Shown: in pieces, positions 27,252 to 36,706 of the stretch
Layout of the letters: every line of letters starts with the position of its first letter
Position numbering within the stretch: the first letter of the stretch is position 1
NCBI RefSeq assembly: GCF_009765225.1
Contig: NZ_VMSF01000001.1
Span: forward strand, 3,534,001 to 3,598,000
From: Leifsonia sp. AG29
GTDB lineage: Bacteria > Actinomycetota > Actinomycetes > Actinomycetales > Microbacteriaceae
Length of the DNA stretch: 64,000 nucleotides
Reading direction: 5' to 3'
Notes under the pieces: model-generated
What the model saw: only the letters and a program-made list of their open reading frames with translations
Databases searched by the model: none
What the model was told of the DNA's origin: nothing
Position numbers and translations under genes: made by a program

Positions 27252-27456
27252 CCGCACCGACGTCGACCGCGCCCGGGCCGAGCTCGCCGCCACGCTCAAC
27301 GCGATCGAGTACCGGCTCAACGTCCCCAAGCGCGCCACCGAGCGCGTCCGCCGGCTCAGCGAGGAGAACCCGCTGGCGCTGGGCGCGATCGCGGCCGCGG
27401 CCGCTGCGGTCGTCGGCGCATTCGTCTGGCTCACCGTCCGGCTCGTCCGGCGCTGA
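27241..27456 (+). CDS. DUF3618-family small membrane protein
   Basis: A 71-residue protein. The opening [26 protein letters not shown] is the DUF3618 pattern, and one C-terminal transmembrane helix ([19 protein letters not shown]) is followed by Arg-rich residues. The function is unknown. In actinobacteria this family is often next to Holin-X-like and YtxH-like genes, as here. The start overlaps the preceding gene by 11 bases. Confidence 0.8.
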   Translation: MTTDRTDVDRARAELAATLNAIEYRLNVPKRATERVRRLSEENPLALGAIAAAAAAVVGAFVWLTVRLVRR

Positions 27457-27493
27457 GCGCGCTTTTGGCCTTCTCAGCATTCGGAGGGAGACT

Positions 27494-28231
27494 GTGGGTA
27501 TGAGCACCCCGGCTGCCGTACCGGCAGAGTCCTCCACCCCCGAAACCCCCGACGCCGTCCCGACCGGATTCACCCTGTGGGCGGTGCTGCGCCGTGACCC
27601 TGCGCGCCCCGACGACCTGGACGGCACGGATGTTCCGAAGGCCGTCCAGGAGCTCGAGGGCGTCATCGCCGACATCGAGCTGCAGGGCGTCACCACCCGC
27701 GGACTCTACGACGTCTCCGGCCTGCGCGCCGACGCCGACCTCATGATCTGGCTGCACGGCCCCGAGGCCGAGGGCCTGCAGTGGGGCCTGCGGCAGCTGC
27801 GGCGCACCCGGCTCCTGAAGGCGCTCCTCCCCACCTGGAACGCCATGGGCGTGCACCGCGACGCCGAGTTCAACAAGGCGCACGTCCCCGGCTTCCTGCG
27901 CGGCAAGGCCGCCAAGGGCTGGCTCTGCGTCTATCCGTTCGTGCGCAGCTACGAGTGGTACCTCCTCCCCGACGAGGAGCGCGGCCGGATGCTCGCCGAG
28001 CACGGCCGGAAGGGTGCCGCCTTCCGCTCGGTCCTCGCCAACACCGTGGCGTCCTTCGCGCTCGGCGACTACGAGTGGATCCTCCCGATGGAGGCCGACG
28101 AGCTCACCGATCTGGTCGACATGATGCGCGAGCTCCGCTACACCGACGCTCGCCGCCACGTGCGCGAGGAGGTCCCGTTCTTCACGGGCCGCCGCATCCA
28201 GCCCGCCGAGCTCGTGGAGGTCCTCCAGTGA
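27494..28231 (+). CDS. hemQ: HemQ, coproheme decarboxylase (chlorite dismutase family)
   Basis: A protein of 243-245 residues that turns coproheme into heme b by two oxidative decarboxylations in the last step of the coproporphyrin pathway. Family features are the central [28 protein letters not shown] region, which includes the proximal heme histidine and a tyrosine-rich stretch, and the final [10 protein letters not shown] block. It is probably cytosolic. Start: GTG 27494 lies six bases after GGAGG; ATG 27500 is equally possible. The stop overlaps the cpfC start (GTGA). Confidence 0.93.
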   Translation: MGMSTPAAVPAESSTPETPDAVPTGFTLWAVLRRDPARPDDLDGTDVPKAVQELEGVIADIELQGVTTRGLYDVSGLRADADLMIWLHGPEAEGLQWGLRQLRRTRLLKALLPTWNAMGVHRDAEFNKAHVPGFLRGKAAKGWLCVYPFVRSYEWYLLPDEERGRMLAEHGRKGAAFRSVLANTVASFALGDYEWILPMEADELTDLVDMMRELRYTDARRHVREEVPFFTGRRIQPAELVEVLQ

Positions 28232-29409
28232 CCGAGGCAAGGACCGACCAGCGCGTGCTCGGCGCGACGCCGGCCGCCGCCTCCGGGCCGGAGCACGTGA
28301 CCGAGCCGGTCGCCTACGACGCGATCCTCCTCGCCGGGTTCGGCGGCCCCGAGGGCCAGGACGACGTCATCCCCTTCCTGCGGAACGTCACGCGCGGTCG
28401 CGGCATCCCGGAGGAGCGCCTCGAGGAGGTCGCGCACCACTACCGCCACTTCGGCGGCGTGAGCCCGATCAACGACCAGAACCGCGAACTCAAGGCGGCA
28501 CTGGAGGCCGAGCTCGCCTCCCGCGGCATCGACCTGCCCGTGCTGTGGGGCAACCGCAACTGGGACCCGTACCTCGACGACGCGCTGAGGGAGGCGAACG
28601 AGCGCGGCTTCACCAAGCTGATCGCGATCGCCACCAGCGCCTACTCGTCGTACTCGAGCTGCCGCCAGTACCGTGAGGACTTCGCGCGGGCCCTCGCCGA
28701 CACCGGCCTCGAGGGGACCATCGCCATCGACAAGGTGCGCCAGTTCTTCGATCACCCCGGTTTCGTCGAGCCGTTCATCGAGGGCGTGCGCGACGCGCTC
28801 GCCGAGATCGAGCGCCGGCTGCCCGGCATCGACCCGGCGACCGAGGTGCGGATCCTGTACTCGACGCACTCGATCCCGTCGTCGGACGCCGACCGCTCCG
28901 GGCCCCCCGAGCGGGGCTTCGGCGAGGGAGGCGCGTACGCCGCCCAGCACCTCGCGGTGGCCGAGGTCGTGTCGCACGCCGCGACCGGCGGCACGGTCGC
29001 GTGGGACCTCGTCTTCCAGTCGCGGTCCGGTCCCCCCTCCATGCCGTGGCTCGAGCCGGACATCAACGACCGCATCGCCGAGCTCCCGGAGCTCGGCGTC
29101 AAGGCGGTCGTCATCGTCCCGCTGGGCTTCGTGAGCGACCACATGGAGGTCCTCTGGGACCTGGACAACGAGGCGATGGAGACCAGCGAGGAGCACGGCC
29201 TCGTCGCCGTGCGCGTCCCGACGCCCGGCACGCACGCAGCGTACGTGAAGGGCCTGGTCGACCTGGTGCTCGAGCGCCGCGACGGCGTGCCCACCGAGGA
29301 CCGTCCCGCGGTGACCCCGCTCGGGCCCTGGTACGACGTGTGCCGCCCCGGCTGTTGCGAGAACGTCCGGCTCGGCTTCAAACCGGCCGCTGCGGGGCTC
29401 GCCCCGTGA
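28228..29409 (+). CDS. cpfC: Coproporphyrin III ferrochelatase
   Basis: A 393-residue enzyme inserting Fe2+ into coproporphyrin III. Conserved elements are [10 protein letters not shown] near the start, the metal-site histidine in LYSTHSIP, and [15 protein letters not shown]. Cysteines in SSYSSCRQY and the C-terminal [12 protein letters not shown] fit the [2Fe-2S] cluster found in actinobacterial ferrochelatases. Older annotation would call it hemH. Start GTG 28228 overlaps hemQ and its stop overlaps hemC (GTGA each time), so hemQ-cpfC-hemC are translated in tandem. Confidence 0.94.
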   Translation: MTEARTDQRVLGATPAAASGPEHVTEPVAYDAILLAGFGGPEGQDDVIPFLRNVTRGRGIPEERLEEVAHHYRHFGGVSPINDQNRELKAALEAELASRGIDLPVLWGNRNWDPYLDDALREANERGFTKLIAIATSAYSSYSSCRQYREDFARALADTGLEGTIAIDKVRQFFDHPGFVEPFIEGVRDALAEIERRLPGIDPATEVRILYSTHSIPSSDADRSGPPERGFGEGGAYAAQHLAVAEVVSHAATGGTVAWDLVFQSRSGPPSMPWLEPDINDRIAELPELGVKAVVIVPLGFVSDHMEVLWDLDNEAMETSEEHGLVAVRVPTPGTHAAYVKGLVDLVLERRDGVPTEDRPAVTPLGPWYDVCRPGCCENVRLGFKPAAAGLAP

Positions 29410-30407
29410 GCGGAGCCGTGACCCGCGTCGACGGCCCGGCCGAGCGCCGGGACGGCGTGCTCCGCGTCGGCACGCGCGGGAGCGCCCTCGCGGTCGCCCA
29501 GACGACCGCCGTGGCCGAGGCGATGGCCCGCGCCACGGGGACGGACGTCGAGCTCGTCACGGTGACCACCCACGGCGACACCTCGCGGGAGTCGCTCTCG
29601 GAACTCGGAGGCACCGGTGTCTTCGCGACCGCGCTGCGCGACGCTCTCCGCGCCGACGAGGTCGACATCATCGTCCACTCCCTCAAAGACCTGCCGACCG
29701 CTCCGGCTCCCGGGCTCGTCGTCGGCGCGGTGCCGAAGCGCGCCGACGCCCGCGACGCGCTGTGTGCCCGGGACGACCTGACGCTCGAGACGCTCCCCGA
29801 GGGCGCCCGGGTGGGAACCGGATCGCCTCGCCGGGTCGCCCAGCTCACCTCGCAGCGCCCCGACCTCGATGTTGTCGACCTGCGCGGCAACGTCGACTCC
29901 CGGCTCGGCCGGGTGGCGAGCGGCGACCTCGACGCGGTCGTGCTGGCCGCCGCGGGCCTCGGCCGCCTCGGCCGTCTCGACGCGGTCACCGAGTACTTCT
30001 CGCTCTCGCTCATGCCGACGGCGCCCGGCCAGGGCGCTCTCGCCCTGGAGGCGCGCTCCGGCGACGAGCAGGGGCGGGGCGCCGTCGCGCGCGCCCTCCG
30101 AGCCGTCGACCATGTGACGACGAACGCCTGCGCGGCCGCCGAACGGGAGGTGCTGGCCGGCCTCCAGGCGGGCTGCGCCGCGCCGATCGGCGCCTCCGCC
30201 CTGGTCGACGACGGCCTGCTCTTCCTGACGGCGACGGTGTACCGGCCCGACGGCACCGAGCGGCTGACCGCCTCCCACGCCGCGACCCCCGACTCGCTGG
30301 GTGCAGCGCACCTCCACGAGGCCGCCCGCGAGGTCGGAGCGCGCGTCGTCGCCGAGCTGCTGCAGGCCGGCGCCGGCGATCTCGCGCCGCTGGGGAGCAC
30401 GCGATGA
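29406..30407 (+). CDS. hemC: Hydroxymethylbilane synthase (porphobilinogen deaminase)
   Basis: A 333-residue enzyme that joins four porphobilinogens. The dipyrromethane cofactor cysteine is in QAGCAAPIGA, and substrate-binding blocks VGTRGSALAVAQT, HSLKDLPT and GTGSPRRVAQL are intact. The stop codon overlaps the hemD ATG (ATGA at 30404). The 17-residue N-terminal extension before RVGTRGSAL is slightly longer than in many homologues, but GTG 29406 is fixed by the overlap with cpfC. Confidence 0.95.
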   Translation: MSGAVTRVDGPAERRDGVLRVGTRGSALAVAQTTAVAEAMARATGTDVELVTVTTHGDTSRESLSELGGTGVFATALRDALRADEVDIIVHSLKDLPTAPAPGLVVGAVPKRADARDALCARDDLTLETLPEGARVGTGSPRRVAQLTSQRPDLDVVDLRGNVDSRLGRVASGDLDAVVLAAAGLGRLGRLDAVTEYFSLSLMPTAPGQGALALEARSGDEQGRGAVARALRAVDHVTTNACAAAEREVLAGLQAGCAAPIGASALVDDGLLFLTATVYRPDGTERLTASHAATPDSLGAAHLHEAAREVGARVVAELLQAGAGDLAPLGSTR

Positions 30408-31189
30408 CGAGCGCCGCCTCCACCCCGAAACCGCTCACCGGCTGGCGGGTCCTCGTCCCGCGCGGCGGCCCGTGGGGGGACTCCGTCGCGGCCGATCTCC
30501 GCGCCCGGGGTGCGTCGCCCGTGGTGGCGCCCATGATCAACTTCGCGCCCACAGCCGACGCGCCGGCGCTGGAGCGGGCGCTCGCGCGCCTGGCCGCGGG
30601 CGAGTTCGACTGGATGACCGTCACGAGCGCGACCACCGTGGACGTCCTGAGCGCGCAGCGCGCCGTCGTCCCTCCCACCACCCGGGTGGCGGCCGTCGGC
30701 GAGACCACGGCGGCGGCGCTCGCGGCGGCCGGCTACAAGGTCGACCTCGTCCCCTCGGAGGACAACTCCGCTCGCGGTCTGCTCGCCGAGTGGGAGGCCG
30801 CGACGCAGGGCGTCGTGCCGCTCCGCGTGCTGACGCTGCGCTCCGAGATCGCGAAGCCCCTCCTGACCGAGGGGCTGCGCCGTATCGGGCACGACGTCGA
30901 GTCCGTCGTCGCCTACCGCACGGTCGGCGTCGCGGTGCCGGAGAACGTCGTATCGGATGTGCGCGACGGTCTCGTCCAGGCGATCCTCGTCACGAGCGGG
31001 TCCGTCGCCGAGCAGGTGCAGCAGCAGCTGGGCCCCATCCCCGAGTCGACCCTGGTCGCGGCCATCGGGCCGCAGACGGCGCGGGACGCTTCGGGCTTCG
31101 GCCTCCGCGTCGACGTCGTCGCGACGGAGCGCACGGCGGCCTCGCTGATCGAGGCCGTGGTCGGCGCCGCCCTCGAACGCGCCTCCTGA
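30404..31189 (+). CDS. hemD: Uroporphyrinogen-III synthase
   Basis: A 261-residue enzyme closing hydroxymethylbilane into uroporphyrinogen III with inversion of ring D. Sequence conservation in this family is weak; recognisable parts are WRVLVPRGGPWGDSVA, DWMTVTSATTVDVL, RVAAVGETTAAAL and the late ILVTSGSVAEQV and IGPQTA blocks. It is the last gene of the hemE-to-hemD run. The next heme gene (hemB) follows 583 bases later after a repeat-rich gap with its own promoter. Confidence 0.92.
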   Translation: MTSAASTPKPLTGWRVLVPRGGPWGDSVAADLRARGASPVVAPMINFAPTADAPALERALARLAAGEFDWMTVTSATTVDVLSAQRAVVPPTTRVAAVGETTAAALAAAGYKVDLVPSEDNSARGLLAEWEAATQGVVPLRVLTLRSEIAKPLLTEGLRRIGHDVESVVAYRTVGVAVPENVVSDVRDGLVQAILVTSGSVAEQVQQQLGPIPESTLVAAIGPQTARDASGFGLRVDVVATERTAASLIEAVVGAALERAS

Positions 31190-31375
31190 CCTCGCGCCTC
31201 CTGACCCCGCGCCGACCTCGCGTGTCCCGCGCCTTTCGCGCTGCCGCGCCCTGCGTGCCTCGCACCTCCGCGCCTCGGCGTCTGCGCCCCTCTGTGCCTC
31301 GCACCTCGCACCTCTCGCCTCGCACCTCCCACCCCGCACCTCCCACCCCGCACCTCCCACCTCGCACCTCCCACC
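31190..31375. repeat. Repeat-rich gap after hemD with four 14-bp tandem repeats
   Basis: This GC-rich, pyrimidine-rich stretch has no credible gene. From 31321 to 31375 a 14-bp unit (CGCACCTCCCACCC) is repeated four times, the last copy incomplete. The bases before it (31190-31320) are degenerate versions of CGC-CTC-type units. It leads directly into the palindromic-motif array. Confidence 0.75.
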
Positions 31376-31378
31376 GAG

Positions 31379-31632
31379 ATTCGTGCCGAATGACGCTCCT
31401 GCCAGCGCCATACTCGACATTCGTGCCGAATCCTGGAGGGGCCGCCGCCGCGCCTCCCGGTCCGCGCCTCCCGTCCCACGCCGCATTCGTGCCGAATGAC
31501 GCTCATACCAGCGCCATACTCAACATTCGTGCCGAATCCTGGAGGGGCGTCGCCGCGGCGCCTCGTGAACCCGGCCGAGATTCGTGCTGAATGAGGCGTT
31601 TGACGGGGCGATACTCGACATTCGTGCCGAAT
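31379..31632. repeat. Palindromic-motif array A: three units of two 13-bp motifs
   Basis: Six copies of ATTCG-TGC-CGAAT: 31379-31391, 31419-31431, 31485-31497, 31525-31537, 31580-31592 (TGCTGAAT variant) and 31620-31632. In each of three units the two motifs start exactly 40 bp apart. The bases between them are partly shared (GACGCTC...CAGCGCCATACTC), and CTGGAGG follows the second motif. Units start 106 and 95 bp apart. The array lies in the hemD-hemB gap. Confidence 0.9.
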
Positions 31633-31633
31633 C

Positions 31634-31757
31634 TGGAGGCGCGGCGCGAGCAGCGCGAGCGGCGCGAGCAGCGCCAGCGCAGCGTGAGCAGGGCCAGCGC
31701 AGCGCCAGCGCAGCGCAAGCAGCGCCAGCGCCGCCAGGCGACGCCCAGCGCAGCGGG
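31634..31757. repeat. Degenerate GCGCCAGCGCAG low-complexity tract
   Basis: A GC-rich tract built of many AGCGC/CAGCG units (for example GCGCCAGCGCAGCG recurring). I see no gene in it. It separates the palindromic array from the hemB -10 element at 31760. Confidence 0.65.
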
Positions 31758-31759
31758 CG

Positions 31760-31765
31760 TAGGGT
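31760..31765 (+). promoter_or_regulatory. -10 element of hemB, leaderless
   Basis: TAGGGT ends seven bases before the hemB GTG (31773), so transcription should begin at or near the start codon. This gives hemB-hemL a promoter separate from the upstream heme operon. Confidence 0.6.
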
Positions 31766-31772
31766 TGACAGA

Positions 31773-32753
31773 GTGAGTGAGCTCCATCCCGTCATCCGTC
31801 CCCGGCGGCTCCGCCAGTCCCCGGCGATGCGTCGTCTGACCGCCGAGACGCGCCTCCACCCGGCCGAGCTGATCCTCCCCGTGTTCGTCCGCGAGGGCGC
31901 CTCCGAGCCCGTGCCGATCGCCTCCATGCCGGGCGTGGCGCAGCACAGCATCGACTCCCTGAAGCGCGCGGCCGTCGAGGCGGCCGAGGCCGGGATCGGC
32001 GGCATCATGCTGTTCGGCGTGCCCGAGACCCGCGACGCGGTCGGGTCGGCGGCGACCGATCCCGACGGCATCCTCAACGTCGCGACCGCCGCCGTAGCGG
32101 CTGAGGTCGGTGACGCCATCGTCGTTCAGACCGACCTCTGCCTCGACGAGTTCACCGACCACGGCCACTGCGGTGTCCTCGACGGCGCGGGCCACGTCGA
32201 CAACGATGCGACACTCCTCCGATACCGCGACATGGCGCTCGCTCAGGCCGAGGCCGGGTCGCAGCTGCTCGGTCTCAGCGGCATGATGGACGGTCAGGTG
32301 GCCGCCGTGCGCGAGGCCCTCGACGACGCCGGCCGCACCGACGTGGTCCTTCTGGCCTACTCGGCCAAGTACGCCTCCGGCTTCTACGGCCCGTTCCGCG
32401 AGGCCGTCGACTCGCAGCTCTCCGGCGACCGCCGCGCCTACCAGCAGGACCCGGCGAACCGGCGGGAGGGGCTGCGCGAGGCTCGGCTCGATCTCGACGA
32501 GGGCGCCGACATCGTCATGGTGAAGCCCGCCCTGTCCTACCTCGACGTGTTGAGCGACGTCGCCGCCATCAGTGACGTGCCCGTCTGGGCCTACCAGGTC
32601 TCCGGCGAGTACGCGATGGTCGAGGCGGCGGCCGCGAACGGCTGGATCGACCGCGAGCGCATCATCGAGGAGACCCTCGTCGGCGCGCGGCGGGCGGGGG
32701 CCGATGCCGTCATGACCTACTGGGCCGTCGAGGTCGCGGGGTGGCTCCGATGA
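31773..32753 (+). CDS. hemB: Porphobilinogen synthase (5-aminolevulinate dehydratase)
   Basis: A 326-residue enzyme condensing two 5-aminolevulinates. The two Schiff-base lysines lie in [15 protein letters not shown] and [12 protein letters not shown]. The metal loop reads [14 protein letters not shown]: in zinc-type enzymes three cysteines occur here, and the middle one is Asp in this protein, giving a mixed site. I chose GTG 31773 ([17 protein letters not shown]); the frame is open upstream only through the repeat tract. The stop overlaps hemL (ATGA). Confidence 0.95.
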   Translation: MSELHPVIRPRRLRQSPAMRRLTAETRLHPAELILPVFVREGASEPVPIASMPGVAQHSIDSLKRAAVEAAEAGIGGIMLFGVPETRDAVGSAATDPDGILNVATAAVAAEVGDAIVVQTDLCLDEFTDHGHCGVLDGAGHVDNDATLLRYRDMALAQAEAGSQLLGLSGMMDGQVAAVREALDDAGRTDVVLLAYSAKYASGFYGPFREAVDSQLSGDRRAYQQDPANRREGLREARLDLDEGADIVMVKPALSYLDVLSDVAAISDVPVWAYQVSGEYAMVEAAAANGWIDRERIIEETLVGARRAGADAVMTYWAVEVAGWLR

Positions 32754-34102
32754 CCGGCGAGACCTCCGACCTGCAGGCCGTCGCCGACGGCGCCGCCATC
32801 GGCGACGTCAACCTCGCGCAGTTCGAGCGCGCGCAGCGCGTCATCCCCGGAGGCGTCAACTCGCCCGTCCGCGCCTTCCGGTCGGTGGGAGGCACGCCAC
32901 GCTTCCTCGTGTCCGCGAGCGGCCCGTACGTGACCGACGCGCAGGGCCGCCGGTACGTCGACCTCGTCGCCTCGTGGGGCCCGGCGATCCTCGGCCACGC
33001 GCACCCGGCCGTCGTGGCGGCCGTACAGGAGGCGGCTGCCCGCGGGCTCTCGTTCGGCGCCTCCACCCCCGCGGAGACCGAGCTGGCGGAGGCGGTCATC
33101 GCCCGGGTGCCGCTCATCGAGAAGCTGCGGCTCGTCTCCACCGGCACGGAGGCGACGATGAGTGCGATCCGGCTGGCTCGCGGCTATACCGGGCGTCCGC
33201 TCCTGATCAAGTTCGCGGGGCACTACCACGGGCACTCCGACGGCCTCCTCGCCGAGGCCGGCTCGGGGCTCGCGACGCTCGCCCTCCCGGGCTCGGCCGG
33301 CGTCACCGAGGCGACCGCCGCGCAGACGATCGTGCTGCCGTACAACGATCTGGAGGCGGTCCGCGCGGTCTTCGAGGCGCAGGGGCCGGACATCGCCGCC
33401 GTCATCACCGAGGCCGCCGCCGCCAACATGGGCGTTGTCCCGCCGGACCCGGGGTTCAACGCCGCGCTGACCGACCTCGCGCACGAGTACGGCGCGCTCC
33501 TCATCCTCGACGAGGTGCTGACCGGGTTCCGTGTCGGCGAGGCGGGTTACTGGGGCCTCGACCGCGGTTACGCGCCGGACCTCTTCACGTTCGGCAAGGT
33601 CGTCGGAGGCGGCATGCCGCTCGCCGCACTCGGCGGCCGCGCGGAGCTCATGGACTTCCTCGCTCCGACCGGGCCCGTGTACCAGGCGGGCACCCTCTCC
33701 GGCAACCCGGTCGCCGTCGCCGCGGGTCTCGCGACGCTCGCGCTCGCCGACGAAGCGGTCTACGACCGGCTCGACGTCGTGGCCGATGCGATCTCGTCGG
33801 GAGTGTCGGAGGCCCTCAGCGTCGCCGGTGTCGCGCACCGCGTGCAGCGCGCCGGCAACCTGTTCAGTTTCGTCTTCGGCGAGTACGACACCGCTCCGCG
33901 GACCTACGCCGACGTCCAGCGGCAGGAGGCCTACCGGTACCGCGCGTTCTTCCACGCGATGCTGGACGCCGGGGTGTCCCTCCCGCCGAGCGTCTTCGAG
34001 GCGTGGTTCGTCACGGCCGCGCACGACGACGTCGCGGTCGGCCGCATCCTCGAGGCGCTCCCGGCCGCGGCACGAGCGGCGGCCGCAGCCCTGCCCGCCT
34101 AG
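32750..34102 (+). CDS. hemL: Glutamate-1-semialdehyde 2,1-aminomutase
   Basis: A 450-residue PLP enzyme making 5-aminolevulinate from the HemA product. The PLP lysine is in [12 protein letters not shown], and conserved blocks are [23 protein letters not shown] and [12 protein letters not shown] chose ATG 32750, whose bases overlap the hemB stop (ATGA). GTG 32741 in the same frame is less likely. Together with hemA, hemB and hemC-E it completes the route from glutamyl-tRNA to coproporphyrinogen within this window. Confidence 0.95.
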   Translation: MTGETSDLQAVADGAAIGDVNLAQFERAQRVIPGGVNSPVRAFRSVGGTPRFLVSASGPYVTDAQGRRYVDLVASWGPAILGHAHPAVVAAVQEAAARGLSFGASTPAETELAEAVIARVPLIEKLRLVSTGTEATMSAIRLARGYTGRPLLIKFAGHYHGHSDGLLAEAGSGLATLALPGSAGVTEATAAQTIVLPYNDLEAVRAVFEAQGPDIAAVITEAAAANMGVVPPDPGFNAALTDLAHEYGALLILDEVLTGFRVGEAGYWGLDRGYAPDLFTFGKVVGGGMPLAALGGRAELMDFLAPTGPVYQAGTLSGNPVAVAAGLATLALADEAVYDRLDVVADAISSGVSEALSVAGVAHRVQRAGNLFSFVFGEYDTAPRTYADVQRQEAYRYRAFFHAMLDAGVSLPPSVFEAWFVTAAHDDVAVGRILEALPAAARAAAAALPA

Positions 34103-34115
34103 GGGAGCGTCCGGC

Positions 34116-34352
34116 TCACTCGTCCGAGACGGACGGGGCGCGCGACAGCGACTCGACGTACGTGTAGGTCGCCGAACCGGGCCAGCCGTCGGCGTCCAGC
34201 AGGGCGTACACGTCGAACATGAGGGTCCCGCCTCCGCCCGCCGGCCGCCGCAGGGTCCGGGGAGGCGAGTCGGAGGCGGATCTCACCGTGACCGTCTGCG
34301 GCTCGGTGCCGGCGCGCAGCAGCCGGGCGCGGAAGGTGGTCGTGCGGGTCAC
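34116..34352 (-). CDS. Small hypothetical protein
   Basis: A 78-residue protein from GTG 34352 (MTRTTTFRARLL). It has an Arg-rich N-terminal strand region, a GGGGTLMFDVYALLDADGWPGSATYTYV segment and no membrane helix or signal peptide. I do not recognise it. The frame also allows an earlier GTG at 34370. It converges with hemL (14 bases apart) and lies downstream of the sugar ABC operon, separated by strong hairpins, so it should have its own promoter. It may not be a real gene. Confidence 0.45.
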   Translation of the reverse strand: MTRTTTFRARLLRAGTEPQTVTVRSASDSPPRTLRRPAGGGGTLMFDVYALLDADGWPGSATYTYVESLSRAPSVSDE

Positions 34353-34388
34353 CTCTCCACACTCCCACACGCCGCCCGCACAGCGAAG

Positions 34389-34489
34389 AGCGCCCCCTCG
34401 CCGCCGGACCGCTGAGCCGGACTGCGGAGCCGGCGTGCGGCGCCGAGGGGGCGCTCCTGCTGTGCCAGCCCCCTTCGGGTCGGGGCTGG
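34389..34489. terminator. Two hairpins after the sugar ABC operon
   Basis: AGCGCCCCCTCG (34389-34400) pairs perfectly with 34443-34454. CCAGCCCC (34465-34472) pairs with GGGGCTGG (34482-34489) around a CTTCGGGTC loop. The second hairpin lies 14 bases past the stop of the leftward permease gene. Neither has a U-tract. Confidence 0.65.
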
Positions 34490-34502
34490 AGCGGGCGGGT
34501 CG

Positions 34503-35756
34503 CTAGGCCTGCCCGTGCGACTCCCGCGACCGCCGCGACAGCGAGTCGATGATCACGGCGAGCAGCAGCACCGCGCCCGTGATCATGAAGCGGTAGGAGG
34601 AGTCGAGGTTCAGCAGCGTGAGGCCGTTCGAGATGGACTGGATCACGAGGATGCCGAGGAGGGCCGACCACGCCGAGCCGCGTCCGCCGAACAGGCTCGT
34701 CCCGCCGATGACCGCCGCCGCGATCGCGTTGAGGTTGGTGTCCGTGCCTCCCGAGCCGGCGCCCACGGAGGCGAGCCGGGCCGCCGCCAGGATGCCGCCG
34801 ACCGCCGCGAACGTCGAGCAGAGGATGAAGACGCTGATGAACACGCGGTTCACCTTGATGCCGGCGCGGCGTGCGGCCTCCACCGACCCGCCGACCGCGA
34901 AGACCGAACGGCCCCAGCGGGTGCGGGTGAGGAGGAAGTTCATCACGATGACGAGGATCACGAAGAACAGGAACATGGCCCCCGTGCCGCGGTCGGTGGA
35001 CAGGTACCAGACGCTGATGCACAGCCCGATGAGGAGGAGGACGGCCTTGATCAGCACGAGCGTCATCGAGCCCTCGGAGAGCCCGGCCTTGCGGCGGCGC
35101 GCGTTCCGGCGCCAGTCCGACCAGAACATGCCGCCCGCGGCGATGACCGCCAGGGCGTAGGCCGCCCACGGCGGGAGGAACATCTGCTGGGCGAACTGGA
35201 CGATCCAGGAGTCGTACGGGAGGTTGATCGAGCTGTTCGGGCCGAGGATCCACAGCTGGACCCCGAGGAACCCGAGGAGGCCGGCGAGCGTGATCACGAA
35301 GCTCGGCACGCCGAACCGCGTGAAGAGGAAGCCGTACAGCAGGCCGATGGCGCTGCCCGCGAGGATCGCGACGATGAGGGTCAGCGCGAGCGGCCAGTGC
35401 AGCTGGGTGAAACCGACGCCCAGGATCGCCGCGGCCACGCCGCTGACGGAGCCGACCGACAGGTCGATCTGGCCGAGCAGCAGCACGAGCACGATGCCGA
35501 TCGAGATGGTGCCGATCGCGGCGCACTGGAGGGTCAGGTTGACCAGGTTGTTGGCGCTCAGGAAGTTGGGGTTCAGGAGCTGGAACACGACCCAGATCAC
35601 GATCAGGCCGACGACGACCGGGAGGGATCCGAGGTCGCCGCCGCGCACGCGGCGACCGAACCCGCGGACCGCGCCTCGCAGTCCCTCCTCGCGGATCAGC
35701 CGCTCGTCCTGGAGGTCGGCCGCCAACTCGGCCGGGGTCTCTGCTGCCTTGGTCAT
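34503..35756 (-). CDS. Sugar ABC transporter permease (XylH/FrcC-like)
   Basis: A 417-residue membrane protein of the ribose/xylose permease family. The region IDLSVGSVSGVAAAILGV and the later block AVIGGTSLFGGRGSAWSALLGILVI are the family landmarks. About 10-11 hydrophobic segments are present, with an insertion of about 60 residues after the GPNSS loop (WSDWRRNARRRKAG) as in xylose-type permeases. The ATG at 35756 overlaps the ATPase stop (ATGA). It works with the ATPase and binding protein encoded upstream. Confidence 0.9.
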   Translation of the reverse strand: MTKAAETPAELAADLQDERLIREEGLRGAVRGFGRRVRGGDLGSLPVVVGLIVIWVVFQLLNPNFLSANNLVNLTLQCAAIGTISIGIVLVLLLGQIDLSVGSVSGVAAAILGVGFTQLHWPLALTLIVAILAGSAIGLLYGFLFTRFGVPSFVITLAGLLGFLGVQLWILGPNSSINLPYDSWIVQFAQQMFLPPWAAYALAVIAAGGMFWSDWRRNARRRKAGLSEGSMTLVLIKAVLLLIGLCISVWYLSTDRGTGAMFLFFVILVIVMNFLLTRTRWGRSVFAVGGSVEAARRAGIKVNRVFISVFILCSTFAAVGGILAAARLASVGAGSGGTDTNLNAIAAAVIGGTSLFGGRGSAWSALLGILVIQSISNGLTLLNLDSSYRFMITGAVLLLAVIIDSLSRRSRESHGQA

Positions 35757-36589
35757 GCTTCCGGGCTCCGTTCGGGTGCTTCTTCGGCTTCCATGAGCCG
35801 CTCGGCGCGCCGGACCACGACGTTGTCGGTGGCGCCGGTGATCGCCGAGATGATCTCCTCGTAGCTGACATCGGGGACGCGGAAGTCCCCGTTGTTGCGG
35901 CCGAGCCGCAGCACCGCCACCCGGTCGGCGACGGCCTGCACGTCGGCCATGTTGTGACTGATCAGGATCACGCCGAGCCCGCGCTCGCGCAGCCGCTCGA
36001 TGAGGTTCAGCACCTCGGCGGTCTGGGCGACGCCCAGGGCGGCGGTCGGCTCGTCCAGGATGACGACGCGCGGGTCGCCGATGAGCGAGCGCGCGATCGC
36101 GACGGTCTGCCGCTGGCCGCCCGAGAGGGAGGCGACGGCGATGCGGACCGAGGGGATGCGCGCGGACAGCTGCCGGAGCAGGCTCCAGGAGCGCTTCTCC
36201 ATCTCCTCCTCGTCGAGCGTCCCGCGGCTGATCTCGCGGCCGAGGAAGAGGTTCGAGACGACGTCGAGGTTGTCGCACAGGGCGAGGTCCTGGAACACGG
36301 TCGCGATGCCGAGCTCGCGCGACGCCGAGGGGGAGGCGATGCTCACCTCCTGGCCGTCGAAGGTGATGGTGCCGGTGTCCTGCGGGTGCACGCCCGCAAG
36401 GATCTTGACGAGGGTCGACTTGCCGGCGCCGTTGTCGCCGACGAGCGCGACCACCTCGCCGGGGTAGACGTCGAGGTGGATGTCGGTGAGCGCCTGCACG
36501 GCGCCGAAGCCCTTCGAGATGCCCTTGAGGGACAGGACGGGCTGGCGGGCTGACCTCTCCTGTTCCGCGATCGCGGATTCCATGGTCAC
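35753..36589 (-). CDS. Sugar ABC transporter ATP-binding protein, single-domain (FrcA-like)
   Basis: A 278-residue ATPase. Walker A is GDNGAGKSTLVK, the signature is SLSGGQRQTVAIAR, and Walker B is VVILDEPTAALG. Ribose-type systems usually have a fused double ATPase near 500 residues; this single domain resembles fructose-type FrcA. I chose GTG 36589, six bases after AAGGAG; ATG 36583 is an alternative. A stable hairpin separates it from the binding-protein gene upstream and may lower its expression relative to that gene. Confidence 0.9.
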   Translation of the reverse strand: MTMESAIAEQERSARQPVLSLKGISKGFGAVQALTDIHLDVYPGEVVALVGDNGAGKSTLVKILAGVHPQDTGTITFDGQEVSIASPSASRELGIATVFQDLALCDNLDVVSNLFLGREISRGTLDEEEMEKRSWSLLRQLSARIPSVRIAVASLSGGQRQTVAIARSLIGDPRVVILDEPTAALGVAQTAEVLNLIERLRERGLGVILISHNMADVQAVADRVAVLRLGRNNGDFRVPDVSYEEIISAITGATDNVVVRRAERLMEAEEAPERSPEA

Positions 36590-36658
36590 GGCGTTCTCCT
36601 TCGAGCTGTGTGGATCGGTGGTGTTTCGCCCTGCTGGTCCAAGGCTACGGCGGAACCA

Positions 36659-36696
36659 TCCGGCCCGGGATGCGCGATCTCGCACCCCGGGCCGGA
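36659..36696 (-). terminator. Intercistronic hairpin between binding protein and ATPase genes
   Basis: TCCGGCCCGGG (36659-36669) is exactly complementary to 36686-36696, and the inner bases TGCG/CGCA (36671-36674 and 36681-36684) extend the stem after one mismatch. Such stems after binding-protein genes usually attenuate or stabilise the transcript, so that the binding protein is made in excess. Confidence 0.7.
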
Positions 36697-36706
36697 CGGT
36701 CTGGTG

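Noticed and set aside
31190-31772. Open frames running through the hemD-hemB gap in both directions
   Set aside because: They are low-complexity translations of tandem repeats with no ribosome sites; the gap is better explained as repeats plus the hemB promoter.
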